A stretch of 64,000 nt of DNA from an uncultured Pelagibacteraceae bacterium (GTDB lineage: Bacteria > Pseudomonadota > Alphaproteobacteria > Pelagibacterales > Pelagibacteraceae): the NCBI GenBank assembly GCA_902634455.1, contig CACPKQ010000003.1, forward strand, positions 1-64,000. Direction: 5' to 3'. A program made the position numbers and the translations under genes. Position 1 is the first letter of the stretch; each line of letters opens with the position of its first letter. The notes below the pieces were generated by a model that made no database searches, was not told where the DNA came from, and worked only from the letters and a program-made list of their open reading frames with translations. Positions 18,763 to 26,607 of the stretch are shown in pieces.

Positions 18763-21150
18763 ATGTTTTCTAACTTTTATCAAAAAAATATTATTAATAA
18801 GCCTAGGGTTGTTTTTTTATTATTATTTTTATGTCTGATTGGTTTTGGCTATTTTTCCAAAGATTTTAAATTAGATGCTTCAGCAGATACACTTTTATTA
18901 GAAAATGATCCAGACCTAAAATATTTAAGAGAGATTAACAAAAGATACGGCTCTAAAGAATTTTTAATTTTAACATATACGCCAAAAGAATCTATTTCTT
19001 CTAAAAAATCTTTAAACAACTTATTAAGTTTAAAATACAAAATTCAAAGTCTCGATTGGGTACATAGTGTAGTTACTTTGTTGGATGTCCCTTTATTAAA
19101 TAATTCCGATGCTCCAATTACTGAAAGAATTAAAAATTTTACCACACTAAAGGATGAAAAGGTAAATAAAGAAAAAGGTTTGAAAGAAATTTTAGATAGT
19201 CCAGTTTTTAAAAATTTTGTCATTAGTGAAGATGGAAAAACTACTGGTATAATAGTCTATATTAAACCCTTTGAACCAGCTACAGAATTAAAAGATGAAA
19301 AAGAAATTGAAAAATTTAAATCTCTAAGAAAAAAAAAAAATCATCAAAATATTCTTGAAATAAGAGATGTTATTAAATCTTATAAAGATATAGGTAAAAT
19401 TTTCCTTGGTGGTATACCGATGATAGCCGATGATATGATGACATTTATAAAAAATGATGTATTAATTTTTGGCACAGGGGTTTTACTTTTTATTATTGCA
19501 ACACTATGGTTTGTTTTTAGAAAAATAACTTGGATTATCGTCCCACTAAGTAGTTGTTTTTTTTCAGTGTTAATAATGGTTGGTCTTCTTGGTTTAGTTG
19601 GCTGGAAAGTAACTGTAATATCTTCAAATTTTATAGCTTTGATGTTGATATTGACTATGGCAATGAATATCCACATGAGTACACGTTTTCTCCAATTAAA
19701 AAAACATAACTCTCATATAAAAAATTCAGAACTAATTTTCTTAACTACAAAAAAAATGTTTTGGCCAATAATTTATACAGTTTTAACAACAATATGTGCT
19801 TTTTTATCATTAATATTTAGTGGCATTAAACCTGTTATTGATTTTGGTTGGATGATGACATTAGGTTTGATTACATCTTTTTTAATAACTTTTACATTAT
19901 TACCTACATTATTAAATCTTTTACCTACAGAAAAAATAAATGTTAAAGAACAAGAAAATTCCAAAATAACAAATTTTTTAGGAAACTGCTCAATAAAATA
20001 TCAACCAATAATTTTTTTACTTACTTTAATCGTTATTGTTTTAAGTGTAGTTGGTATCAATCGTTTAGAAGTTGAAAATAGTTTTATAAATTATTTTAGC
20101 AAAAATACTGAAATTTATAAAGGCATGAAACTTATAGATGAAAAATTAGGAGGAACAACACCTCTTGATGTTATTTTAAAGTTTCAAAATGTTGAAGAAG
20201 TTCAAATAGAAGATGATGAATTTGATGATTGGGAAGATGAAAATGAAAATGATAACAAAAAATATTGGTTTACAAAAAATAAAATTGAAAAAATAAAAGA
20301 AGTTCATAATTACTTGGAAAATATACCTTATGTTGGAAAAGTCTTATCTTTTTCTTCTATTTTAAAAGTTGCTGAGAAGTTAAATAACAACAAGCCCTTA
20401 GAAACTTTAGAAATGGGAGTTCTTTATAGTAAAATTCCAGATAAGATAAAGAAAGAAGTTGTAGATCCATACATTTCTATCGAAAACAATGAAGCTAGAA
20501 TAAGTCTTAGAATAAAAGATTCAGAAATAGGTTTAAGAAGAAATGAATTAATAAAAAAAATTAATACTGATTTAAAAAATGAAATAGGCCTTAAAAGTAA
20601 TGAATATAAACTAGCAGGAGTATTGATATTATTTAATAACCTTTTACAAAGTCTATTTAAATCTCAAATTCTTACTTTAGGTTTTGTGATTGTGGGTATA
20701 TTCATAATGTTTCTAATACTTTTTAAAAATTTAAAGCTTTCTTTAATTGGAGTTGTCCCAAATTGCATTGCAGCTTTCTTTATTTTAGGGATAATTGGCA
20801 TTCTATCAATTCCGTTAGACATGATGACTATAACAATTGCAGCTATTACAATTGGTATAGCAGTGGATAATAGCATTCATTATATATATAGATTTAAAGA
20901 AGAATATTTTAAATTAAAAAATTATAAACAAACAATAACAAAATGTCATTCAACTGTTGGAATTGCAATTTTAAACACATCAATAACTATTGTTTTTGGT
21001 TTTTCAATTTTAGTTTTGTCTAACTTTATTCCAACAATCTACTTCGGTATTTTTACAGGTATTGCAATGTTATTTGCAATGATATCTGTTTTAACACTTT
21101 TACCTGCTCTGTTAATGCTTTTTAAGCCATTCGAAAAAAAAATAAATTAA
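18763..21150 (+). CDS. MMPL/RND-superfamily exporter
   Basis: A 795-residue inner-membrane protein with the duplicated RND plan: one membrane segment (about 16-30), a periplasmic loop (about 31-225), five segments (about 230-385), a second segment (about 412-432), another periplasmic loop (about 433-625) and five more (about 635-790). Both halves carry the MMPL-type SSD-like helix pairs. It resembles the stand-alone MMPL exporters that move lipids or hydrophobic molecules; the substrate is unknown. An unusually acidic stretch (about 485-505, EIEDDEFDDWEDENE-like) interrupts the second loop. It sits where alr/radA are found in many alphaproteobacteria, between dnaB and cvpA, and its last base is shared with the cvpA start. 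Confidence 0.8.
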   Translation: MFSNFYQKNIINKPRVVFLLLFLCLIGFGYFSKDFKLDASADTLLLENDPDLKYLREINKRYGSKEFLILTYTPKESISSKKSLNNLLSLKYKIQSLDWVHSVVTLLDVPLLNNSDAPITERIKNFTTLKDEKVNKEKGLKEILDSPVFKNFVISEDGKTTGIIVYIKPFEPATELKDEKEIEKFKSLRKKKNHQNILEIRDVIKSYKDIGKIFLGGIPMIADDMMTFIKNDVLIFGTGVLLFIIATLWFVFRKITWIIVPLSSCFFSVLIMVGLLGLVGWKVTVISSNFIALMLILTMAMNIHMSTRFLQLKKHNSHIKNSELIFLTTKKMFWPIIYTVLTTICAFLSLIFSGIKPVIDFGWMMTLGLITSFLITFTLLPTLLNLLPTEKINVKEQENSKITNFLGNCSIKYQPIIFLLTLIVIVLSVVGINRLEVENSFINYFSKNTEIYKGMKLIDEKLGGTTPLDVILKFQNVEEVQIEDDEFDDWEDENENDNKKYWFTKNKIEKIKEVHNYLENIPYVGKVLSFSSILKVAEKLNNNKPLETLEMGVLYSKIPDKIKKEVVDPYISIENNEARISLRIKDSEIGLRRNELIKKINTDLKNEIGLKSNEYKLAGVLILFNNLLQSLFKSQILTLGFVIVGIFIMFLILFKNLKLSLIGVVPNCIAAFFILGIIGILSIPLDMMTITIAAITIGIAVDNSIHYIYRFKEEYFKLKNYKQTITKCHSTVGIAILNTSITIVFGFSILVLSNFIPTIYFGIFTGIAMLFAMISVLTLLPALLMLFKPFEKKIN

Positions 21151-21692
21151 TGGAAGAATTTATAAAGTACTTTGATCGAATACCAAGTTTTGATTTAATT
21201 TATTTCGTAATTACAATTTTATCTGTAGTCAAAAGCTTTAGACAAGGATTTGTATTAAGTATCCTCTCTATGTCAAAATGGATACTAGCTTATATCATTT
21301 CCTTGTTTTTGTTTCCAAAAGCAAAGCCTTATGTAAAAAATATTATAGATAATGAATATGTTTTAGATATCATCTTAGGTTTAAGCATATTTATCTTTGT
21401 AATATTTATTATTTTATTAATAAATAAAGGAATCAGTAAAGCAGTTACTTATTCAGGATTAGGAAGTTTAGACAAATTTTTTGGGTTCTGTTTCGGTTTT
21501 TTAAAATCATATATAATTATGGTTTGTATATTTACAGCTGTAGATATAGTTTATAGTCATAAAAAATGGCCAATAAATTTAAATCAAGCATTTACATTTC
21601 CTTGGGTTGAAAATGGTAGCAAGTATCTTACAAGAGGATTTCCTGATCAAAAACAATATGAAGAAGCAAAAGATAAAGTTCAAGAACTATAA
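21150..21692 (+). CDS. cvpA: CvpA family membrane protein
   Basis: 180 residues with four hydrophobic segments (about 17-35, 42-58, 72-95, 115-135) and the CvpA features VKSFRQGFVLSILSMSKWILAY and SGLGSLDKFFGFCFGFLKSY. The family is tied to envelope integrity and colicin V export. In E. coli and most alphaproteobacteria cvpA is followed by purF; here the next gene is an HD-domain protein, so the purine link has been broken. The start codon shares one base with the MMPL stop (TAATG). Confidence 0.88.
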   Translation: MEEFIKYFDRIPSFDLIYFVITILSVVKSFRQGFVLSILSMSKWILAYIISLFLFPKAKPYVKNIIDNEYVLDIILGLSIFIFVIFIILLINKGISKAVTYSGLGSLDKFFGFCFGFLKSYIIMVCIFTAVDIVYSHKKWPINLNQAFTFPWVENGSKYLTRGFPDQKQYEEAKDKVQEL

Positions 21693-21755
21693 CCATGTTA
21701 ATAATAGAGTAAAACAGTTATTTTTATTAAATACAACTTCTAACAATTGAATCTT

Positions 21756-22310
21756 ATGAAAGAAGTAAATTTTATACAAATGAAAGATGGAACAAAAGAA
21801 GATTATCTTTTATTAAATAAGCATGAAAAAAAGTTCATTGAAAATACTTCTGATCGAATAATAAAATTCATGAGCGGACTAACCAAAACCCTAGAAGGAT
21901 ATAAAATAAATAGATTAGACCATTCTTTGCAAACAGCAACACGGGCTCTCAATGATAAAGCTGAAGATGAAATGATAGTTGCTGCTTTACTACATGATAT
22001 TGGTGATGAGTTATCTCCATTGAACCATTCTGAATATGCTGCTGCAGTTCTAAAGCCATATGTAAGTAAAAAAACTCACTGGATTATTGAAAAACATGGT
22101 GAGTTTCAAATGTACTACTATGCACATCACCTAGGTGGAAATAAAAATCAAAGAGACAAATACAAAGGTCACAAATACTTCAAAGATACTCTGGACTTTT
22201 GTGAAAACTGGGATCAAAAATCTTTTGACCCTAATTTCAAATCATTATCTCTTCAGGAATTTGAACCTTTTGTAAAAAAAATATTTTCTAGAAAACCTTA
22301 TTCAAATTAA
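21756..22310 (+). CDS. HD-domain protein related to PhnZ/TmpB-type mixed-valent diiron oxygenases
   Basis: 184 residues from the ATG at 21756 (a TTG at 21747 adds three). It has the HD-domain ligand order: His in NRLDHSLQTA, His-Asp in LLHDIGDE, His in LNHSEYAA, His in IEKHGEF, and a late Asp in CENWDQKSFD. The HSLQTA...LLHD...C-x-x-W-D arrangement matches the COG4341 group that includes PhnZ, an oxygenase cleaving 2-amino-1-hydroxyethylphosphonate. Ordinary HD phosphohydrolases share part of the motif, so oxygenase activity is inference. No phosphonate gene is adjacent; neighbours are cvpA and a DMT transporter. Confidence 0.7.
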   Translation: MKEVNFIQMKDGTKEDYLLLNKHEKKFIENTSDRIIKFMSGLTKTLEGYKINRLDHSLQTATRALNDKAEDEMIVAALLHDIGDELSPLNHSEYAAAVLKPYVSKKTHWIIEKHGEFQMYYYAHHLGGNKNQRDKYKGHKYFKDTLDFCENWDQKSFDPNFKSLSLQEFEPFVKKIFSRKPYSN

Positions 22311-22333
22311 TGAATATATAAAAATAATTTATA

Positions 22334-23200
22334 ATGTTTCAAAATTTATCTGCTCAAAAAAAAGGTTCTTTATTAGCTTTTATAGGTGTAATGTTTATTA
22401 CTCCAGATTCTTTATTTATTAGACTAGCTGGTATAGAAACTTGGTCATTACTTTTTTACAGAGGTTCAATACCTTTTATTACAGTTTTACTATCATTATT
22501 AATAATTTATAAATCTAATTTTTTTAAAATTTTTTTATCTACTGGATATCCTGGAATTGCTTATTCGATAACCTTTGCTTTAACAAATATTACTTTTATT
22601 ATTTCAATACAAAATACCAATGTAGCAAATACACTGGTTATGATAGCGTTAGCTCCTATGTTGTCAGCTATTTTGGGTTTAATTTTTTTAAAAGAAAACC
22701 CAGATAAAAAAACATGGGTTGCAATTATAATAACTACGCTTGCTGCAATATATATTTTTTATGATTCTATTCAGATTGGTAATTTTTTGGGTGATTTTTT
22801 TGGGCTTATAACTGCACTAGGACTAGCGGTAGGTGCTGTAATAGTTAGATCAGCCAAAAATAGAAATCTAGTTCCCTCGGCTGTTGTTGGAAAGCTGTTC
22901 GTTGCAATAATAGCAGCCTTTTTTGTTGAAAATTTTGAACTATCTAATAAGGATTTAATTATAGTTCCAGCAATGTGTGTTCTTTGTGTAGCAATCCCAT
23001 TTGTATTAGTTACCATAGCACCTAGATTTATTACTGCCGCGGAGGTTAATCTATTCTTTTTGCTAGAAACAATATTGGGTCCAATATGGGTGTGGATGGT
23101 AATAAAGGAACAGCCAACCATTGAGACTATTCAAGGAGGGTTAGTCATAATTTTAACAATAGCCATTCATTCGGCTATAGCCATAAAAAAAACACAATAA
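22334..23200 (+). CDS. DMT-superfamily (EamA) transporter
   Basis: 288 residues with ten predicted membrane segments arranged as two EamA repeats (about 10-142 and 150-285). The first repeat contains IQNTNVANTLVMIALAPMLSAILGLIFLKE and the second VTIAPRFITAAEVNLFFLLETILGPIWVW, both typical of drug/metabolite transporters. Substrate cannot be told from sequence. It lies 23 bases after the HD-domain gene in the same direction and may share its transcript. Confidence 0.88.
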   Translation: MFQNLSAQKKGSLLAFIGVMFITPDSLFIRLAGIETWSLLFYRGSIPFITVLLSLLIIYKSNFFKIFLSTGYPGIAYSITFALTNITFIISIQNTNVANTLVMIALAPMLSAILGLIFLKENPDKKTWVAIIITTLAAIYIFYDSIQIGNFLGDFFGLITALGLAVGAVIVRSAKNRNLVPSAVVGKLFVAIIAAFFVENFELSNKDLIIVPAMCVLCVAIPFVLVTIAPRFITAAEVNLFFLLETILGPIWVWMVIKEQPTIETIQGGLVIILTIAIHSAIAIKKTQ

Positions 23201-23213
23201 AAAAATAACTACT

Positions 23214-23234
23214 TGCTTTTTTAAACAAAAAGCA
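23214..23234 (+). promoter_or_regulatory. Small hairpin in front of the MFS gene
   Basis: TGCTTTTT-TAAAC-AAAAAGCA is a perfect 8-base stem with a 5-base loop between the DMT transporter and the MFS start. It lacks a following T-tract on either strand, so it may be an attenuator, an RNA stabiliser or chance in AT-rich DNA. Confidence 0.25.
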
Positions 23235-23249
23235 TACTCACACGAAAAA

Positions 23250-24590
23250 ATGGGAAAATTATTTAAAAATTCTTGGGCACTTTTTTTAGGAATGGGTTTA
23301 ATTATGATGGCTCATGGATTCCAAGGATCTTTGTTGGGTGTAAGAGCTGTTACTGAAAATTTTAGTTTAGCTGCAACGGGTTTTATGATGTCTGGATACT
23401 TCGTTGGCTATTTCATGGGTGCACGCACTATTCCAAATGTAATTTCTGGTGTTGGTCATATAAGAGTTTTTGCAGCATTTGCATCTATTGCATCATTAGG
23501 TATTTTAATTCATTCCATTTTTATCAATCCATTTACGTGGTTTGTTTTAAGAATGATCAATGGTTTTTGCATGGTGTGTTTGTTTACTGTCGCTGAAAGT
23601 TGGTTGAATGACAGATCAAGTAACAAAAATAGAGGTAAAGTTTTATCTATCTATATGATTATTTTATATGGAGCAATGGGAATTGGAATGTTTTTTCTTA
23701 ACTTTAGTAAACCTGAAAAATTTGAACCTTTTATATTGATATCAGTAATTATGTCTTCTGCATTAATACCAATTTTGCTAACAAAAAGAAAACCCCCAAA
23801 TTTTAAAAAATTAAAAAGTATGTCGTTAAAAGAATTGTATGAATCTTCTCCTCTAGGAATGGTAGGTGCTGTTTTTTATGGAACAACTCAATCTGCTTTG
23901 TTTACTATCTTAGCAGTATACGCAGCATCAATGAATTTTTCAATTTTTGAAATTTCTTTAGTAACATTTCTTCTCTCGATATCAGGAGCGATATCACAAT
24001 ACCCTATAGGAAATTTGTCTGATAGATATGATCGAAGACTTGTTATTATTTATTCAACTTTTGCTGCAGCATTGTTTGCACTATTTGCAATTTTTTCTTC
24101 ATCTACTATGCATTTACCAGGCGATCTGGGAAATAAATTTTGGTTTTATATTTTTTTAACACTTTTTGCATTTTGTAGCTTGCCCATGTTTTCATTGATT
24201 TTAGCTCATACAAATGACTTTATCACAAAGGATAAGTTTGTTGCTGCAGGGGCAGGTTTGCAATTTGCCTTTGGATTAGGAGCAATTAGCGGTCCTTTTT
24301 TATGTTCGTTATTTATGGGTCTGGTAGGAAATAATGGATTTTTTATTTTTTTAATTATTTTTCATTCCTTTATTGGAATATTTGGAATTTATAGAATGAA
24401 TGTAAGACCTAGTAAAGAAAATCCAGACTCTCAATTTGTTCCTCTGCCTCAAACCATAACTCCTGTAGGTATGGAATTAAACCCAACAACAGAACATATT
24501 GAAGAACCATATACAGACAAAGTTAAAAAAATGTTGGAAAGAAAAGGAGTTAATTATAAAAAAGAGGTTAAATCAATTGAAAATAGTTGA
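23250..24590 (+). CDS. Major facilitator superfamily transporter (YcaD-like)
   Basis: 446 residues with twelve membrane segments. The segment AESWLNDRSSNKNRGKVLSIYM (in the N half) resembles the conserved cytoplasmic loop of the YcaD group, and NLSDRYDRRLVIIYS between helices 8 and 9 is the second-half copy of the MFS loop motif. A hydrophilic tail of about 60 residues follows the last helix (about 385), ending in VNYKKEVKSIENS. Substrate unknown. A strong hairpin after its stop probably ends transcription. Confidence 0.85.
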   Translation: MGKLFKNSWALFLGMGLIMMAHGFQGSLLGVRAVTENFSLAATGFMMSGYFVGYFMGARTIPNVISGVGHIRVFAAFASIASLGILIHSIFINPFTWFVLRMINGFCMVCLFTVAESWLNDRSSNKNRGKVLSIYMIILYGAMGIGMFFLNFSKPEKFEPFILISVIMSSALIPILLTKRKPPNFKKLKSMSLKELYESSPLGMVGAVFYGTTQSALFTILAVYAASMNFSIFEISLVTFLLSISGAISQYPIGNLSDRYDRRLVIIYSTFAAALFALFAIFSSSTMHLPGDLGNKFWFYIFLTLFAFCSLPMFSLILAHTNDFITKDKFVAAGAGLQFAFGLGAISGPFLCSLFMGLVGNNGFFIFLIIFHSFIGIFGIYRMNVRPSKENPDSQFVPLPQTITPVGMELNPTTEHIEEPYTDKVKKMLERKGVNYKKEVKSIENS

Positions 24591-24593
24591 AGA

Positions 24594-24623
24594 AAAAAAT
24601 AACTAATTATCTAGTTATTTTTT
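24594..24623. terminator. Bidirectional terminator between MFS gene and coiled-coil gene
   Basis: A perfect 12-base inverted repeat, AAAAAATAACTA and TAGTTATTTTTT, flanks a 6-base loop. It starts 4 bases after the MFS stop. A run of T follows on the plus strand and, by symmetry, on the minus strand, so it can serve both convergent genes. The stop codon of the minus-strand gene (24611-24613) lies within it. Confidence 0.75.
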
Positions 24624-25441
24624 GTTTGTTTAATCTCAAAATTTTCAAGTCTAGAAGTTAGTTCTTGTTTTATCCTCTGTTCTTCTTGTTCTTTTAATCT
24701 TTGTTGTTCTTGTTCTTTGTAAAGTAGCTTTTGGATTTTTATTTGTTCTTGCTCTTCTTTTAGTTTTTGTCTCTGATCAAATTTTTCTTCCCACTCTTTT
24801 AATCTGATTTCTTCTTCTTCTTTTCTTTTTCTTTCTTCATTTTCTGTTCTTTTTTGTAATCTAGATTTTTTTCTTTTTTCTTTTTCTTCTTTTAATCTCT
24901 GGTCTTCTTCTCTTACTTTAAGATCTATCTCTTTTCGCTTTAATTCTTCCTCTTTTAATTTTATTTCTTTATCTTTTTTTCTTAGTTCCTTTTCTTTTAA
25001 TCTAAGTTGATCTTCTTTTTGTTTTAGCTCTTCTTGCTTTCTAATTTGCTCTTCATTCTTAAGTTTTTGTTCTTTTTCTTGAAGTCTTTGTTCTTCGTCC
25101 TTAAGTTTTTGCTCTTTATCTTTAATTCTTTGTTCTTCTTGCTTTCTTTCCTGTTGCTCTTGTTTTAATTTTTGTTCTTCAAATTTTAATTTTAACTCAT
25201 CCTCTTTTCTTATTTGATCATTGTCTTTTAATCTTTGTTCTTTTTCCTTTTCTTTAATTTTTTCATGATCTTTATTAATTTGGACCTCTTTTAATTTTAA
25301 TTCCTTCTTTTCTTTTATTTTCTTACTATGTTTATAATCAATGTATGCTTTGTTTAATGATTTTGACGTAAAATTTGCTAGTCTCTGTAACTTAGTTGAT
25401 AGTTTAATATTTCTTTTAATTTTTGTTTTTTTTTTTGTCAT
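24611..25441 (-). CDS. Lysine/glutamate/glutamine-rich coiled-coil protein of unknown function
   Basis: 276 residues. The first 58 (KLSTKLQRLANFTSKSLNKAYIDYKHSKKIKEKK) look like a basic helical head. Residues about 58-270 are almost only K, E, Q, R, L, D and I in irregular short repeats such as RLKDEEQ, KLKEEEQ, LRLKEKELRKKDKE and EEKRKKSRL, predicted to be one long helix or coiled coil about 30 nm long. No signal peptide or membrane segment. The repeats make the coding strand purine-rich. I recognise no family; similarity searches will be misled by low composition complexity. It stands alone, converging on the MFS gene and facing the repeat region. Confidence 0.65.
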   Translation of the reverse strand: MTKKKTKIKRNIKLSTKLQRLANFTSKSLNKAYIDYKHSKKIKEKKELKLKEVQINKDHEKIKEKEKEQRLKDNDQIRKEDELKLKFEEQKLKQEQQERKQEEQRIKDKEQKLKDEEQRLQEKEQKLKNEEQIRKQEELKQKEDQLRLKEKELRKKDKEIKLKEEELKRKEIDLKVREEDQRLKEEKEKRKKSRLQKRTENEERKRKEEEEIRLKEWEEKFDQRQKLKEEQEQIKIQKLLYKEQEQQRLKEQEEQRIKQELTSRLENFEIKQTKNN

Positions 25442-25586
25442 TAATTTTTTTATAATAATAATTAAAACAAAATTTTATTTGCTTCACAAGGCAATCATTG
25501 GTTTTAGGTAACTATATTGGTTTACAACTTTAAATTGATTTATTTTTTTTATTTAAATTATAAGTAAAAATTTATAAAAAATTATA

Positions 25587-25758
25587 ATGAACAAAGAAAA
25601 CGCAAGTAAACTCTGGAAAATTATTCAGGAAGCTGGTGATTATTTGGGAGGTTAGAGGGACACACTACCCCACACTACATCACACTAGTTATGCGGACTA
25701 TTTACAATTCATAAAAAATAATTTGCATAAAGATTCATCAAATAAAGTAAAAAACTAA
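25587..25758 (+). pseudogene. Broken copy A of the KLWKII small-protein family
   Basis: The first 22 codons read MNKENASKLWKIIQEAGDYLGG and then stop at TAG (25653-25655); the intact relative at 30122 continues for 75 residues. Downstream, a different frame reads TSYADYLQFIKNNLHKDSSNKVKN and ends at 25758, a plausible C-terminal end of the same type of gene. Between them is a run of CACACTAC-like units. A near copy with the same stop position lies at 26433. Confidence 0.6.
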
Positions 25759-25826
25759 AAATGAAACTAGAAATAGTTGATATAAATCAAATGGTCAATT
25801 CCAGAGGTTTTTGATAGTATTTTATT

Positions 25827-25852
25827 ATGAAAAAACTTTTAGGGATCCTGGT
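25827..25852 (+). repeat. Direct repeat M1, left copy (signal-peptide leader module)
   Basis: This 26-base unit begins ATGAAAAAACTTTTAGGGATC and encodes MKKLLGILV, which looks like the start of a bacterial signal peptide. It recurs at 26339-26364 with one difference. In this copy the frame ends at 25898 after 23 codons. The two copies bracket the ICMT-like gene in direct orientation. Confidence 0.7.
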
Positions 25853-25866
25853 ATTTTTTATTCATT

Positions 25867-26334
25867 ATGAATGGACCAAAATTAAAAAAAACATTTAACC
25901 CATTAAAAACGACTTTATCTTTATTAATCATAATAATAATTTCCAATATCTTTTACAAACCGTTATATGAATTAAGTTATTATATAAATATTTTTGGCTG
26001 TTTCTTAGTTTTTTTATCTATATTCCTTTTTATATCTGCTGAAAATGAGTTTATGAAGTTTAGAGAAGATGCAAACCCACCTACAGGAACAAAAAGAATA
26101 TTAGATAAAAATATATATTCTTTTGTTAGGAACCCAATTTATTTGTCATTTATTATACTTCACTTGAGTTTTTTCTTTATGGTTGAAAATATACTTTTTT
26201 TAATTTCATCTATCATTTTAACTTTGTGGCTTCATTTTTATATAGTTTTAAAAGAAGAAGAATATTTAATAAAAAAATTTAAAAACAATTACAAAAAATA
26301 TTGTTCCAAGGTTCCAAGATGGCTTTTTTTTTAA
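25867..26334 (+). CDS. ICMT/PEMT-type integral membrane methyltransferase
   Basis: 155 residues with about four membrane segments (about 15-30, 38-56, 92-125). The C-terminal half carries the isoprenylcysteine carboxyl methyltransferase signature: the segment from PPTGTKRILDKNIYSFVRNPIYLSF with the R-N-P-x-Y motif, and LKEEEYLIKKFKNNYKKYCSKVPRW with the E-E-x-x-L. Bacterial members methylate small or lipid substrates with SAM; the substrate is unknown here. The gene lies exactly between two direct copies of module M1 and two broken small-protein genes, so it looks like a cassette. It starts 15 bases after the left M1 copy, and its stop is 4 bases before the right one. Confidence 0.75.
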   Translation: MNGPKLKKTFNPLKTTLSLLIIIIISNIFYKPLYELSYYINIFGCFLVFLSIFLFISAENEFMKFREDANPPTGTKRILDKNIYSFVRNPIYLSFIILHLSFFFMVENILFLISSIILTLWLHFYIVLKEEEYLIKKFKNNYKKYCSKVPRWLFF

Positions 26335-26338
26335 TTTA

Positions 26339-26419
26339 ATGAAAAAACTTTTAGGGATCATGGTTTTAGGATTTTGTGGAATACTAGAAATGAAACTAGA
26401 AATGGACGAGATAAAATAA
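26339..26419 (+). pseudogene. Signal-peptide-like leader remnant (M1 right copy)
   Basis: A 26-codon frame beginning MKKLLGIMVLGFCG and ending at TAA (26417). The hydrophobic start looks like a secreted or lipoprotein leader, but the mature part is missing. Its first 26 bases repeat 25827-25852. It could be a tiny peptide gene; I think a remnant is more likely because the left copy diverges immediately after the leader. Confidence 0.45.
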
Positions 26420-26432
26420 GGTTTTGAGTAGT

Positions 26433-26602
26433 ATGAATAAAGAAAACGCTAGCAAACTCTGGAAAATTATTCAGGAAGCTGGTGATTATCTCGGGCATTA
26501 GAGGATCACGCTACCTCACACTAGGCTACACTACCCTACACTAGTTATGCGGACAATTTACAATTCATGAAAAATAAATCGCATAAAGACTCATCGAATT
26601 AA
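26433..26602 (+). pseudogene. Broken copy B of the KLWKII small-protein family
   Basis: Reads MNKENASKLWKIIQEAGDYLGH, then TAG at 26499-26501, the same place as copy A. The other frame gives TSYADNLQFMKNKSHKDSSN and ends at 26602, matching the tail of copy A. The CACACTAC-rich middle is longer than in A. Its leader (GAGATAAAATAAGGTTT, from 26408) matches the leader of the intact gene at 30097, which shows that A, B and the intact gene descend from one module. Confidence 0.6.
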
Positions 26603-26607
26603 ACAAC

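Larger units (their letters stand above)
25442..25866. other. Gene-poor 425-base stretch holding degraded gene modules
   Basis: No intact long gene. From left to right it contains AT-rich upstream DNA for the coiled-coil gene (25442-25586), a broken copy of the small-protein family (25587-25758), the short module ATGAAACTAGAAAT (25761-25774) and a signal-peptide-like leader (25827-25852). The same modules recur at 26339-26602 on the other side of the methyltransferase gene. Confidence 0.6.

Noticed and set aside
25653-25690. CRISPR-like short repeats
   Set aside because: The CACACTAC units are adjacent, without spacers of constant length, and no cas genes are near.
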